44,610 nucleotides of DNA from Lentisphaerota bacterium (GCA_003246475.1 QKAL01000024.1:1-44610); one strand, 5' to 3'; numbered from the stretch's first letter, positions 27,648 to 37,919 are shown. The notes: generated by a model not told the origin, from the letters alone. Numbers and translations are program-made.

Positions 27648-29782
27648 ACATGACAAAATCTCAACGGGAGAACAGATCGATGCCGGCACGGAATCTTATC
27701 ATATTGCTCATGGCCGCAATAACCGCAGTATTCGTCGGTGGATGCGCGGAATGGAACAGGCTTATCGGCGAGGAGCCGCCGGCGAAAAACATCAAAATGG
27801 CATCACTGTTTCAGGATAATATGGTACTGCAGCGTGATACACCGCTTCTCATCTGGGGCTGGTGCGAATCTGGGCACAAGGTGGAGCTGGAAATTATCGG
27901 ACAGAAATATCACGCCGTGGCAGACAGCCAGGGGCGATGGGAGATCAAACTTGACCCGATCCCCTCCTGCGGACCGGTGACCATGATTGTCCGGGGCAAG
28001 GAAGAACTTAAAATAAAAAATGTCATGTTCGGTGAAGTCTGGCTCTGCGCCGGACAATCCAATATGGCAATGAAGTTAAAATCATGCAGGAACGGAGACA
28101 AAGAAGCCGCCCTGGCCAACTACTCCCAGATCCGATTCTTCCAGGTGGACAACGTCTCCGCCGTCGCGCCGCGTACCGAATGTAAGGGCAACTGGCAGGT
28201 ATGCACCCCTGAGACTGCCCCAAATTTCTCCGGCGTCGGATATTTCTTCGGACGCGACCTCCACCGGAATATCAATGTCGCAATCGGGCTTATCGAAGTA
28301 TCCTGGGGCGGAACCTCCATCGAAGCCTGGATGCCTTGGTCGCTCCAGACTGCCGACCCGGAATACAAGCGCCATATCGACAAATGGAAACGCTATGTTA
28401 CCGGTTCCGAACGCGCGCCCCTTGACCATGCCTACCAGGAAGCTCTTAAACGGTGGGAAAAAATGGACAAGTCACAGCCTGGTCCGCAGCGACACGCCGA
28501 TTCCGGCAACCGCGGTTTTGCCTTGGGCTGGGCATTGCCGGAAGGACAGGATCCCACCGAATGGACTGACGTAAAACTTCCGGCTGACATAGAGGAATAT
28601 TTCGGCGACATAGACGGTGCGGTGTGGTTCCGCAAAAAGCTGACCCTGCCGCCCGAATGGGCCGGAAAAACCCTGATCCTCGAACTGGGAACCATCGATG
28701 ACTACGACGAGACCTATTTCAACGGTGAATCTGTCGGCGAAATCGGACTGGCCAATGCCGGAGCCCGGGAGATCGCCCGGGAATACCGCGTCCCAGGCAA
28801 AATGGTCAAACCGGGAAACAACCTGCTGGCGATAAGAGTATTCGACCAGAACGGCAAGGGTGGATTCACCGGTCGACCGGACAACATGAAGATATTCCCG
28901 GTCAACCGGGCCGCCGAAGCAATCCGGATCGACGGGACGTGGCAGGCCCGAGTCGAACAACAGCTCGATCCCTTCGCCCTGGGTTCACACGCCAAACCGG
29001 TTCCACCGCCCGGGCCGGGCGACCGCAACTGGCCGTCAGGCATCCGTAGCGGGATGATCGCTCCTTTAATACCATATGTAATTCGCGGCGTGATCTGGTA
29101 TCAGGGTGAAAGCAATGCATCCAGAGCCGACCTATATCACCGCCAATTACCGGAAATGGTCAAAGAATGGCGCAAGGCCTGGGGTATCGACTTCTCTTTT
29201 TTAACCGTCCAGCTGCCCAATTATGGAGTACAGTCACCAATACCGGAAAACCACCCGTGGTCCGTCATACGTGAAGCGCAGATGTCGCTGCCGTCACAAA
29301 TCACCAATGCCGCCACTGCCGTCACCATCGACCTTGGCGAGGGCAACAACCTACACCCCAAGGACAAAGAACAAGTCGGCTTTCGTCTGGCCATGCTGGC
29401 GTTGGACAAAGTTTATGGCAGAAAATTCAATAAAGGCAAAAAGATTGTTTCCGGCGGGCCGGAGTTTGAATCCATGAGCGTCAAAGACGGCAAGGCCATC
29501 ATCCGCTTCCGTAATATTGGAAATGGTCTTAAGGTCAAAGGCGACGGTTCGCTGCGCCACTTCGCCATCGCGGGAAAAGACGGCTACTTCCACTGGGCAA
29601 ATGCCCAGATTGAAGGAAAGGACACCGTGGCGGTCTGGAGCGGCAAAGTCAGCGATCCGGTTACCGTACGCTATGCCTGGGCCGCCAATCCGGAGGGATG
29701 CAATTTGTTCAACGAAGAGGGTTTCCCCGCTTCGCCGTTCCGGGCGACCATGACCGCTGCACCGCCTGCGAACAGCCAATAA
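27644..29782 (+). CDS. sialate O-acetylesterase-like SGNH hydrolase, lipoprotein
   Basis: Lipobox-like AVFVGGC; LFQDNMVLQR, AGQSNM, GVIWYQGESNA, NLHPKDKEQVG; likely start at 27680 (MPARNLIILL). Confidence 0.9.
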   Translation: MNMTKSQRENRSMPARNLIILLMAAITAVFVGGCAEWNRLIGEEPPAKNIKMASLFQDNMVLQRDTPLLIWGWCESGHKVELEIIGQKYHAVADSQGRWEIKLDPIPSCGPVTMIVRGKEELKIKNVMFGEVWLCAGQSNMAMKLKSCRNGDKEAALANYSQIRFFQVDNVSAVAPRTECKGNWQVCTPETAPNFSGVGYFFGRDLHRNINVAIGLIEVSWGGTSIEAWMPWSLQTADPEYKRHIDKWKRYVTGSERAPLDHAYQEALKRWEKMDKSQPGPQRHADSGNRGFALGWALPEGQDPTEWTDVKLPADIEEYFGDIDGAVWFRKKLTLPPEWAGKTLILELGTIDDYDETYFNGESVGEIGLANAGAREIAREYRVPGKMVKPGNNLLAIRVFDQNGKGGFTGRPDNMKIFPVNRAAEAIRIDGTWQARVEQQLDPFALGSHAKPVPPPGPGDRNWPSGIRSGMIAPLIPYVIRGVIWYQGESNASRADLYHRQLPEMVKEWRKAWGIDFSFLTVQLPNYGVQSPIPENHPWSVIREAQMSLPSQITNAATAVTIDLGEGNNLHPKDKEQVGFRLAMLALDKVYGRKFNKGKKIVSGGPEFESMSVKDGKAIIRFRNIGNGLKVKGDGSLRHFAIAGKDGYFHWANAQIEGKDTVAVWSGKVSDPVTVRYAWAANPEGCNLFNEEGFPASPFRATMTAAPPANSQ

Positions 29783-29852
29783 ATACTCATATTTTACCAG
29801 CTTTTCATGTTATTTCGGTTGATTTGCGCCGCCGACCGGGGCAGATTACCGC

Positions 29853-30542
29853 ATGACAAAAACAGCAGGAAATAAAATTATCATGACAGAACCGCAAATA
29901 TATTTTTTCGATATGGATTATACTTTGCAGGACAACGACAGCGATGTATCCTGGAAAAAATTTCTGATTCGCGAGGGGATTGCTCCCGCCAACGCCATGG
30001 AACAGGCCAATCTCTATTTTGAACAATACAAGGCAGGCACGCTCCAGCTGGACGATTTCTTCCGCTTTCAACTGGCTGAGTTTATCGGAAAAACCCCCGA
30101 AGAGATGGAACCGTTACTGCAAAAACATTTCGAGGATTACTGCCGTCCTACCATCTTTCCCGCCGCCGTCAAGCTGGTGGAGAAATGCCGAAGTACCGGC
30201 GGTAAGATCGTACTGCTGACCTCAACTAATCGTTATATCGCCGCGCCGATGGGCGAATATCTGGAGCTGGACGATATCCTGGCGTGCGACTTGGAACTGC
30301 ACGGCGGACGTTTTACCGGAAACCTGGCCTCCGAATACAGCGGCGGGCCGGGCAAGGTTAATTACGCGAAGAATTACTGTCGCGGCAAAGGACTTGAACT
30401 CTGTCAGGCCGCCTATTACGGTGACGGCATTTCCGATCGCTATATTCTGGAAGCCGTCGGCTTTCCCACCGCCGTCAATCCGGTTCCGGAATTACGACAG
30501 CTTGCCCAAAGACATAGTTGGCCGGTTATTGACTTTAAATGA
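29853..30542 (+). CDS. HAD-superfamily hydrolase (HAD-IB, SerB-like)
   Basis: FFDMDYTLQDNDSD, LLTSTNRY, YYGDGISDRYILEAVGFPTAVNP; alternative start 29883. Confidence 0.85.
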   Translation: MTKTAGNKIIMTEPQIYFFDMDYTLQDNDSDVSWKKFLIREGIAPANAMEQANLYFEQYKAGTLQLDDFFRFQLAEFIGKTPEEMEPLLQKHFEDYCRPTIFPAAVKLVEKCRSTGGKIVLLTSTNRYIAAPMGEYLELDDILACDLELHGGRFTGNLASEYSGGPGKVNYAKNYCRGKGLELCQAAYYGDGISDRYILEAVGFPTAVNPVPELRQLAQRHSWPVIDFK

Positions 30543-30581
30543 TTGGGGCGTTATTATAAACACCATAAACGCGGGGGGATC

Positions 30582-30839
30582 ATGCAGAAATTACACGAAA
30601 TATTCAAGACCAATGTAGGACGCGGCGTTGAAGTCTATTTCCGGGGATGCAGCGATGACGATCATGCCGGCGGCGTTATCATCGAGGCTGATGACGAACT
30701 GTTAAAACTCGAATATTGTATTCAAAAAAAGAACAAGGCGCACTCCTGTTGTGTACTGATTAAGTTTTCCGAAATCCGGGCAGTAAAATTCTGGACTCCG
30801 GATTATTACGATAAAAACTTCCAGTGCGTCAGGGAATAG
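30582..30839 (+). CDS. small hypothetical protein
   Basis: 85-aa ORF from MQKLHEIFKTN preceded by GGGGGG-type SD; followed by a strong terminator. Confidence 0.6.
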   Translation: MQKLHEIFKTNVGRGVEVYFRGCSDDDHAGGVIIEADDELLKLEYCIQKKNKAHSCCVLIKFSEIRAVKFWTPDYYDKNFQCVRE

Positions 30840-30888
30840 CCGCGCGACCACGCCGTTGTCATAGCTTGGCTCTATGCCTGACAACCAT

Positions 30889-30920
30889 ACGCGGAAGATG
30901 TTTTCCGCGTTTGTTTTTTT
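30889..30920 (+). terminator. intrinsic terminator
   Basis: ACGCGGAA-GATGTT-TTCCGCGT followed by TTGTTTTTTT. Confidence 0.88.
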
Positions 30921-30979
30921 AGTATCTCCGGTGTAATGTAAACAAACACCGAAAATAATGTTACTGAGGATTTATTATA

Positions 30980-31819
30980 ATGAGATATGCCGTTTTATTG
31001 CCGGTCGTGGCCATGTTATCTGTTATGTGCGGGTGCACGATGCTCGTGGAAGAAGAACCACCTTGCGATATCACGCTGGCAGAACTTTTTGCCAAAATGC
31101 GCAAGGCATCCGACCCCCAGGGACTGTGTCCCGCTGCCACATCCTATGTATTGCGGCAGCAATTGCTTAACGCGGACGAAAACTCCCGCAATCAGCAGTA
31201 CCAGGTTGAAGTGATCTTCCAGAAAAAACCCTATTTCACCAAGACCACCGTCTTTAAAAGCGGCGAACCATATCAGACCACTCTGTTCAACGGTCAGAAG
31301 GCATGGGTAATCGATACCGCCAGCGGCAAAAGCCAACCCATAACGGGCAGCGGGCTGGATCTTTTCAAGATCCTCGACAAGATCGGCAATCCGGCATACT
31401 CTTATGCGGACGTGTTTCCAAATATCAAACTGTCACAGACCATTTCCGGAACCACGGAATACTATAAACTTATCTGTACGTCCGAGCAGATGGAGTCCAT
31501 AACGCTGACCGTATTCATCAACAAGAACAGTTACCTGACGAAAAAAGTTGAATTGCAGATGACCGGTGAAGACAATGGCGAAACCATCAACTACAGTTCT
31601 TACATCAACGAATATGCCCTCTATCAGGGGGTCATGATGCCGGAAACCATAACCGTCGAAACCAACGGCGTAAAGTCACAGTATCGTACGCTGGAGTTCA
31701 AACTCAACGTCGACATCCCGGCTCAGGAATTCGAACTTCCGATTCCATGGTATCTTAAAAATATCGACGCGCAACCGGAAAAACCTTCCGAACACAAAGT
31801 TGGTCCGGAAAAGAAATAG
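30980..31819 (+). CDS. LolA-like / outer-membrane lipoprotein-sorting-like lipoprotein
   Basis: Lipoprotein signal MRYAVLLPVVAMLSVMCGC; beta-rich sequence with KPYFTKTTVFKSGEPYQTTLFNGQKAWVID. Confidence 0.6.
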   Translation: MRYAVLLPVVAMLSVMCGCTMLVEEEPPCDITLAELFAKMRKASDPQGLCPAATSYVLRQQLLNADENSRNQQYQVEVIFQKKPYFTKTTVFKSGEPYQTTLFNGQKAWVIDTASGKSQPITGSGLDLFKILDKIGNPAYSYADVFPNIKLSQTISGTTEYYKLICTSEQMESITLTVFINKNSYLTKKVELQMTGEDNGETINYSSYINEYALYQGVMMPETITVETNGVKSQYRTLEFKLNVDIPAQEFELPIPWYLKNIDAQPEKPSEHKVGPEKK

Positions 31820-32317
31820 ATGCGGCTGGAAATATTTCACGGCGACATCACCACTCTGGATGTAGATGCCATAGTCAATGCTGCTAACTGCTCACTGCTG
31901 GGCGGCGGCGGCGTTGACGGGGCCATTCACCGCGCCGCCGGCCGAGAACTTCTCGAAGCATGCCGGAAATTCAACGGCTGCGCCACCGGTGAAGCAGTTA
32001 TCACGCCGGGCTTCCGCCTCCCCGCTAAATATGTCATCCACACCCCGGGCCCGGTATGGCACGGCGGCAGACGCAATGAACCGGAGTTACTGCGAAACTG
32101 TTATGTCAACGCGTTGCGCCTTGCAACGGATTACCAACTGCAAACTATCGCGTTTCCCGGCATCAGCACCGGAGTATACGGGTTTCCACTCGAATCCGCG
32201 GCGAAAATAGCGTATGACACCGTCGTTAGCTGGCCGGAGGCGTTCCCGGTAAAGACCATCTTTGTGGTTTTTTCGGCAGAAGCAGAGAAAGTTTACCTCA
32301 AGCTGATCGAAACCTGA
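31820..32317 (+). CDS. macro domain protein, O-acetyl-ADP-ribose deacetylase-like (YmdB family)
   Basis: [52 protein letters not shown]. Confidence 0.93.
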   Translation: MRLEIFHGDITTLDVDAIVNAANCSLLGGGGVDGAIHRAAGRELLEACRKFNGCATGEAVITPGFRLPAKYVIHTPGPVWHGGRRNEPELLRNCYVNALRLATDYQLQTIAFPGISTGVYGFPLESAAKIAYDTVVSWPEAFPVKTIFVVFSAEAEKVYLKLIET

Positions 32318-32324
32318 CAGCGTC

Positions 32325-33605
32325 CTATTCTTCCTCGCGATCAAGAATCATCACATTCAAACTCAATATTTTCCGGTTGTCGGCCTTGAGAACCTTGATA
32401 CGTAAATTATCATTGAGCGTAATCACTTCGCCGGTCTCGGGAATTCTCCCGAGCTCACCGCAGACATAGCCTCCCAAGGTGTCAACATCGCTGTCCGGCA
32501 GACGCACATCAAATTTCTCGGTCAGGTCGCTGAGCAGATAACGGGCATCAAAGTCGATCGACCCGTCAGCCTGAACCTCCGGCACACCTTCCACATCTTC
32601 AGGGGTATCGTATTCATCACTGATCTCGCCGACAATCTCCTCAATAATATCCTCCAGTGTAACAATGCCCGAAAGACCGCCGTATTCATCGATGACAACC
32701 GCCAGATGATTGCTGGTTCGCTTCAATTCCTCCAGCAGATCGCCTACATTCTTGGTTTCCGGAACAAATACCGCCTTGTGCAGAAATAAGGATAACAACG
32801 GTTCACCCGCACACCTTGCCTCATCAAGAAAATCCTTGGCATAGATGATACCGGCAACCTCATCAATCGTATCTTTATATACCGGAATTCGGCTGTGTCC
32901 GCTGGAAATAAACTTGGCACGAGCTTCATGAACGCTCGCAGTCAACGGCAGGGTCTGCAAGTCAACACGCGGGGTCATGATCTCCCTGACCAGCATGTTA
33001 TCGAGATCGAAAATACCTTTTATCATCCGCCGTTCATCCGCCTCCAGATCGACTGAAGCGCCATCTTCTTCCTCTTTTTCCACCAGGGAAAGGATCTCAT
33101 CCTCCGCCGATGGTCGCGAGGTCACAGGGTTTTCCCGCCCTGGACGGTTTCGCAGGTCGTGCGACACCAGCTGCAGCAACAACATTACCGGCACCAGCAG
33201 GGTAAAACGCAGCAACTGAATAACCGGCATCGAAAGCCGCAGAATAATCATGTAAAAACGATAATTGATCATCCGTACCAGGACTTCTGCAAAAGCCACA
33301 CACCCCAGCACAATTCCCATGCAAATTCCAATCAACGGCAGGACACGACCACCCATTAGACTGAGATCACGGCAATGTTCGGCCAGCATAACCGTCATCG
33401 CCGCAGCCAGCAGAACGCTGACAATCCGGAAGATCACATCATAATCATCCTGATGTTCAACCCAGTTCTCTGCCTTTCGCGCCAGCTCACGATTGTCCGA
33501 TTCCATCTGACGCACCCGGCCGCCGCTGAGCTGCAAGAGCGCCTCCCAACCGGCAAGACACCAGATAAAAAGAAGATATGCCACGAAAAAAAGTTCAATA
33601 TCCAT
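32325..33605 (-). CDS. hemolysin/CorC-family protein (transmembrane domain, CBS pair, CorC_HlyC domain)
   Basis: LVREIMTPRVDLQTLP, HSRIPVYKDTIDEVAGIIYAKD, VVIDEYGGLSGIVTLEDIIEEIVGEI. Confidence 0.92.
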   Translation of the reverse strand: MDIELFFVAYLLFIWCLAGWEALLQLSGGRVRQMESDNRELARKAENWVEHQDDYDVIFRIVSVLLAAAMTVMLAEHCRDLSLMGGRVLPLIGICMGIVLGCVAFAEVLVRMINYRFYMIILRLSMPVIQLLRFTLLVPVMLLLQLVSHDLRNRPGRENPVTSRPSAEDEILSLVEKEEEDGASVDLEADERRMIKGIFDLDNMLVREIMTPRVDLQTLPLTASVHEARAKFISSGHSRIPVYKDTIDEVAGIIYAKDFLDEARCAGEPLLSLFLHKAVFVPETKNVGDLLEELKRTSNHLAVVIDEYGGLSGIVTLEDIIEEIVGEISDEYDTPEDVEGVPEVQADGSIDFDARYLLSDLTEKFDVRLPDSDVDTLGGYVCGELGRIPETGEVITLNDNLRIKVLKADNRKILSLNVMILDREEE

Positions 33606-34157
33606 TTATTCGTCGTCACCTTTGCCAAGTACAATGGTTTCCGGTTTGACACCGGGAAAAACCGCATCAAAATCAATCTCCTGCGACAAAACCGCCATGA
33701 CCTCACGCTCCCGTCGCCTCATCCGTCGCCGCGGTCCGGGCGAAAGATCATCTTCCCCCGCGGAGTGCAACAGTCCGTGGACAATATACAACGCCAGTTC
33801 ACGCGAATAAAACGATTTTTTTCGCCGCTCCCCTTCGCGCCAGGCAAAATCCACACAGATAATCAACTCTATTGCGGTATCATCCGGCAACAACTCGTCC
33901 TCAAGGTAGGCAAACGTAATCACATCAGTTGTACCTTCATGATCCAGGCAGTCCTGATTGATCGCCGCCATCTCACGGTCTTCGACAAAGGAAATGGCCA
34001 CGCTTTGATCGGGTAACAGATCCAATCCGGCAGCCTCAGCTGCCCGTTGTATCATCTTTCTTATCAGTCGGCGGTTCGGCGGCAGAAATCTTTTTGCTCG
34101 CCATGAATAAGTCGTCTTCATTATCACTTTCATCCTTAGGATATGCGATTCGTCCAT
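33606..34157 (-). CDS. ybeY: rRNA maturation factor YbeY (start uncertain; 34121 plausible)
   Basis: GTTDVITFAY and VHGLLHSAGEDD; position in phoH-pgpH-ybeY-corC order. Confidence 0.82.
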   Translation of the reverse strand: MDESHILRMKVIMKTTYSWRAKRFLPPNRRLIRKMIQRAAEAAGLDLLPDQSVAISFVEDREMAAINQDCLDHEGTTDVITFAYLEDELLPDDTAIELIICVDFAWREGERRKKSFYSRELALYIVHGLLHSAGEDDLSPGPRRRMRRREREVMAVLSQEIDFDAVFPGVKPETIVLGKGDDE

Positions 34158-36420
34158 GCAGCATTGTCGTCAATGTCTTGACAAAACTGTCCCGGACCTT
34201 TGCAAGTTCACCGATTGTCATGTCCGCGTCATCCAACTGCCGGTCGCGGATCCGCTTCCGGATCAACTCCCAGACCAGAGCCTCTATCTTGGCCGGCGTC
34301 GGCTTTTGCAGAGAACGCGAAGCCGCTTCACAGGCGTCAGCCAGACTGACGATCACCACTTCCTTTTCGTGCGGCAAAGGACCATGATAGCGGTATTCCC
34401 CTTCCATTACGGGCATATCCGGCGATTCCTCCAACGCCCGTTTGTAAAAATAAAACACAATATCTGTTCCGTGATGTTGCTCGATGGTATCACGAATTAT
34501 CTTCTTCAGTTTGAATTTAATGGCCATATCCACGCCTTCTTTGACGTGGTTAAGGATAATCAGGCTGCTCATCCGGGGATGGAGCTCCCGGTGCTTGTCA
34601 TTTCCGGCGGTATTTTCAGTAAAGTATTCCGGCTTAACCAGCTTGCCGATGTCATGGAACAGCGCTCCCACACGGGCCTTGATCGGGTTGGCGCCGATGG
34701 CCACCGCCCCCTGCTCCGCCAGCGTCGCCACCATCAGACTGTGGTGAAAAGTACCGGGAGCCTGCAGCTGCAACTGCTTCAACAACGGATGATTATAGTC
34801 GCAAAGCACCAGCAGTGCCATATTAGTGCTGACATTGAACGTAAACTCCAGCAGGAACAGCAACAGCAGCGCCGCAATCGCCGTGACAATGGCATTTACC
34901 CCGGCATAAATTGGAGTGTAAGCCGAAGAAAAACTCAATTTCATATATAATTGGTTGTCCAGCAGCATCCAACAAATGAAAACCGTCAGAAAAGTACGAA
35001 AGAAAAATGACTTGTAATTGGTCGAATAGCGCACGGAAAACCCGGCGATGGCACTGACGATCATTCCTTTCAGGACCAGTTCGAACGAATCGCCCAGCAT
35101 CAATGCCGCGATTACCGCAACAAAAAAACCGGCATATACCGCAACCCTTAACCCGATCGTCACCGATAACAACACGGATGCCAGTGCCAAAGGCAATACA
35201 TCCTTACTCCAGCGCGGCGCCAGACTCAATGCCGGACTCAGGGCATCGAATACCGCCAGCGCACCATAATTGCACATCACCGCGATCATGACCGTCGTTC
35301 CAATCACCCAGATCTTCTGATTGCTGCGTGCCACCTCTGGGTGAATGTGATAGATATAGATCGCAGTAATTCCCATCAGTAGAAGACAGATTACCGCCAT
35401 GCGCGGAAACCTCGCCCAAATATCCAAACTCTGGTGCAGCTCCTTAACCATCTGTCGGTGCTGCTTCAGGATTTCAAGAGTCCGCGCCGTCACCTTTTCT
35501 CCACGACGGATAATAGGCTGTTCTTTAGTAAAACGCAAACTAACAGCAGGAACTTTTGCCGCTTCCTCGTCCTGTGACTCCTCGGTCTGCTTCTGCGCAA
35601 AAGTCAAATCGCCTTCATCACCGATAATCGCCAGGCTCAGAGAATTCAACGCATCAATAAAATCTTTTCGGTCACTGCCGGAGTAATACTTCAAAACCCC
35701 CTCGGATAACTGCAGAGCTGCCACATCCGGAGTCGTCATGTCAACCAGAGAACGCGGCTGCAGGCGCCGGTTTTTGGCATCAATAATCCGGATTGACTGC
35801 CCGACTTTCTTGCTGTCCTTATCGCTTTGCCCCATTATGCCGTTTTCCAGGACGATGGAAAGCGACTGAAGATATTTTTCTTTCTGTTCCGGACTTTCAA
35901 CCAAATGATATAATGCCGCCGTCCCTCCGGGTGGAATCTTGTTAAGAATCTCCTCGGCTACGCCCTTCTCCTCCAAAGGCAACGGCTTTCCGCTCCGGGT
36001 TGCCCGATAGCGTTTTTCAAGTACATTCAAAATCCGGTCGGCAAGTTCCAGGCTGTGGGTCACGCGATAACTCGATACCTTGTAGAATAAAGGAGCCCTG
36101 TCACGGGCTTCCCGCCGCAATGCCTCGGTGGCCGCCACATCCTCAAAAGCAAAATCTACGTCAGCAAAAACCGTCGTCGGGGCCTGCTGATTTTCCACCA
36201 GCGTAATCTCTTCGATATCATCTTTTCGCAAAGTAAGAATCGCCACGCAGACACACCACACGGCAATAAGCATCACCACGGCCAGAAAGATCGACTTTTC
36301 CGCCACGGTCGCCAACGTATCGTCGGAGGTAAGCCGCTTACGTGACCCGATGTAACCTTTCCGCCCCAGCATGCGCTGGCTGCGCTTCCGAGAAATAAAC
36401 GAACGCAAAAACGAGATCAT
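34036..36420 (-). CDS. 7TM-HD family cyclic-dinucleotide phosphodiesterase-like (PgpH-like)
   Basis: Extracellular region, TM block, HD domain (TFHHSLMVATLAEQGA, ALFHDIGKLVKPEYFTEN). Confidence 0.9.
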   Translation of the reverse strand: MISFLRSFISRKRSQRMLGRKGYIGSRKRLTSDDTLATVAEKSIFLAVVMLIAVWCVCVAILTLRKDDIEEITLVENQQAPTTVFADVDFAFEDVAATEALRREARDRAPLFYKVSSYRVTHSLELADRILNVLEKRYRATRSGKPLPLEEKGVAEEILNKIPPGGTAALYHLVESPEQKEKYLQSLSIVLENGIMGQSDKDSKKVGQSIRIIDAKNRRLQPRSLVDMTTPDVAALQLSEGVLKYYSGSDRKDFIDALNSLSLAIIGDEGDLTFAQKQTEESQDEEAAKVPAVSLRFTKEQPIIRRGEKVTARTLEILKQHRQMVKELHQSLDIWARFPRMAVICLLLMGITAIYIYHIHPEVARSNQKIWVIGTTVMIAVMCNYGALAVFDALSPALSLAPRWSKDVLPLALASVLLSVTIGLRVAVYAGFFVAVIAALMLGDSFELVLKGMIVSAIAGFSVRYSTNYKSFFFRTFLTVFICWMLLDNQLYMKLSFSSAYTPIYAGVNAIVTAIAALLLLFLLEFTFNVSTNMALLVLCDYNHPLLKQLQLQAPGTFHHSLMVATLAEQGAVAIGANPIKARVGALFHDIGKLVKPEYFTENTAGNDKHRELHPRMSSLIILNHVKEGVDMAIKFKLKKIIRDTIEQHHGTDIVFYFYKRALEESPDMPVMEGEYRYHGPLPHEKEVVIVSLADACEAASRSLQKPTPAKIEALVWELIRKRIRDRQLDDADMTIGELAKVRDSFVKTLTTMLHGRIAYPKDESDNEDDLFMASKKISAAEPPTDKKDDTTGS

Positions 36421-37391
36421 GAACGTCTGGCCTCCCCGTGCGCCTCATATGCGCTGATAATCTTTTCCACCAGTCCGTGGCGAACCACGTCCTTTTTGGA
36501 GAAAGTAATGAATCCGATCTCCTTGATATGCTTCAGTACCTCTCTGGCCTCGACAAGTCCGGACGTCTGATTGGGCGGCAAGTCGGTCTGAGTCGGATCC
36601 CCGGTAATTACACATTGAGAATCAAACCCCAGACGGGTGAGAAACATCAACATCTGATCGGGGGTAGTATTCTGCGCTTCATCAAGAATTACAAAGGCAT
36701 TGTTCAACGTACGGCCGCGCATAAAAGCCAGTGGCGCCACTTCGATCACATTCTTGGCAATCAATTGCGCCGCTTCATCAAATTCCAACATATCATACAA
36801 CGCATCATAAAGCGGTCGCAGATACGGCATGATCTTCTCTTCCAGATTTCCGGGGAGAAATCCCAATGCTTCTCCGGCTTCGCGTGCCGGACGGGTCAGG
36901 ATAATCCGGCTGTAGTTCCCTTGAAGCAATTCGGAGACCGCCATCGCCATGGCAAGATATGTCTTCCCGGTCCCTGCCGGTCCCACCCCGAACACAATGT
37001 CTTTGTTGCGGATGTTTTCCAGATATTCAAGTTGAGCCCGGGAACGGGGAATCACATCCCGCTTACGCGGACTGACTTTAATCCGGTTGGAATAGAGGCG
37101 CTGCAGGTCATGGCCGCTGTCCTTGCGGAACATCGCCACAACATGTTCAAAATCATGTTGCTCCAGAAACTTTTCCCGTAAGTTATAGACCCGGATAAGT
37201 TCCTGAAAAAATTTTAAGGCGTTATCCAGGCATTCGCGGGAGTCAGCAGAAACCTTAACCCATGGGTCGCGGGCGACCAGCCGTACAGAGCACAGCGTTT
37301 CGACCGTTTTCAGATTTCTGGTGATATTCCCGGCAAAAACACCATTAAGGGTAACGCCGTTTTCCAGATATATTTTTTCTTCTTCAATCAT
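36417..37391 (-). CDS. PhoH family protein (PhoH-like ATPase)
   Basis: FGVGPAGTGKTYLAMAMAV, ILTRPAREAGEALGFLPGNLEEKI, VILDEAQNTTPDQMLMFLTRLGFDSQCVITGDPTQTDLP. Confidence 0.94.
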   Translation of the reverse strand: MIEEEKIYLENGVTLNGVFAGNITRNLKTVETLCSVRLVARDPWVKVSADSRECLDNALKFFQELIRVYNLREKFLEQHDFEHVVAMFRKDSGHDLQRLYSNRIKVSPRKRDVIPRSRAQLEYLENIRNKDIVFGVGPAGTGKTYLAMAMAVSELLQGNYSRIILTRPAREAGEALGFLPGNLEEKIMPYLRPLYDALYDMLEFDEAAQLIAKNVIEVAPLAFMRGRTLNNAFVILDEAQNTTPDQMLMFLTRLGFDSQCVITGDPTQTDLPPNQTSGLVEAREVLKHIKEIGFITFSKKDVVRHGLVEKIISAYEAHGEARRS

Positions 37392-37406
37392 TGGCGGAGA
37401 TTAAAA

Positions 37407-37919
37407 TCAGAGCGCCGGCACAGTAAGAACAGTCCCGACCTTGAGTTTGTTGGGATCTGAAATCTTATCTTTGTTGGCATCCCGGATAATCCGCCACTTG
37501 GTTGCACTTCCATAAAAAGACTTGGCAATGCCACCCAGCGTGTCGCCTTTCTTGACCGTGTAGGACTTGGGCTCCGCTTTGACCGGCGCCGTAATATCGT
37601 TATCCGGCAATTCAGTCAAAGGCTGCAACGGCAACAGATTGGGTTCCGGCTGTTTCTCAAAAGAGACAATTTCCGGAATAGTATTCCCAGGCGCAGCAGA
37701 AGAACCCGCCGGCTGATTCTGGGAAGTCGACTCGTCAACTTCAGACCCCTGCTGTTCCACCGGAGGAATAGTCTTCGCCGGGGCCCAGCTCGGGTATGAC
37801 TTCTTAACATAGCCTTCCCATTGCGTTTCCTTTTGCCCATAAGGACTTTGAGCTAATTGGGGACCGCAACCGTAACCGATTACCGCAAGACCCAATACCG
37901 CCAACCAGACTTTTCTCAT
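37407..37919 (-). CDS. LysM domain lipoprotein
   Basis: Lipoprotein-like GLAVIGYGC; C-terminal LysM YTVKKGDTLGGIAKSFYGS...LKVGTVLTVP. Confidence 0.87.
   Translation of the reverse strand: MRKVWLAVLGLAVIGYGCGPQLAQSPYGQKETQWEGYVKKSYPSWAPAKTIPPVEQQGSEVDESTSQNQPAGSSAAPGNTIPEIVSFEKQPEPNLLPLQPLTELPDNDITAPVKAEPKSYTVKKGDTLGGIAKSFYGSATKWRIIRDANKDKISDPNKLKVGTVLTVPAL

Noticed and set aside
33159-33359. His/Gln-rich ORF opposite the CorC-family gene
   Set aside because: Low-complexity antisense translation of the TM region; not a real gene.
34156-34950. 264-aa plus-strand ORF opposite the 7TM-HD gene
   Set aside because: His/Gln-rich composition typical of an antisense shadow; the minus-strand protein is clearly conserved.
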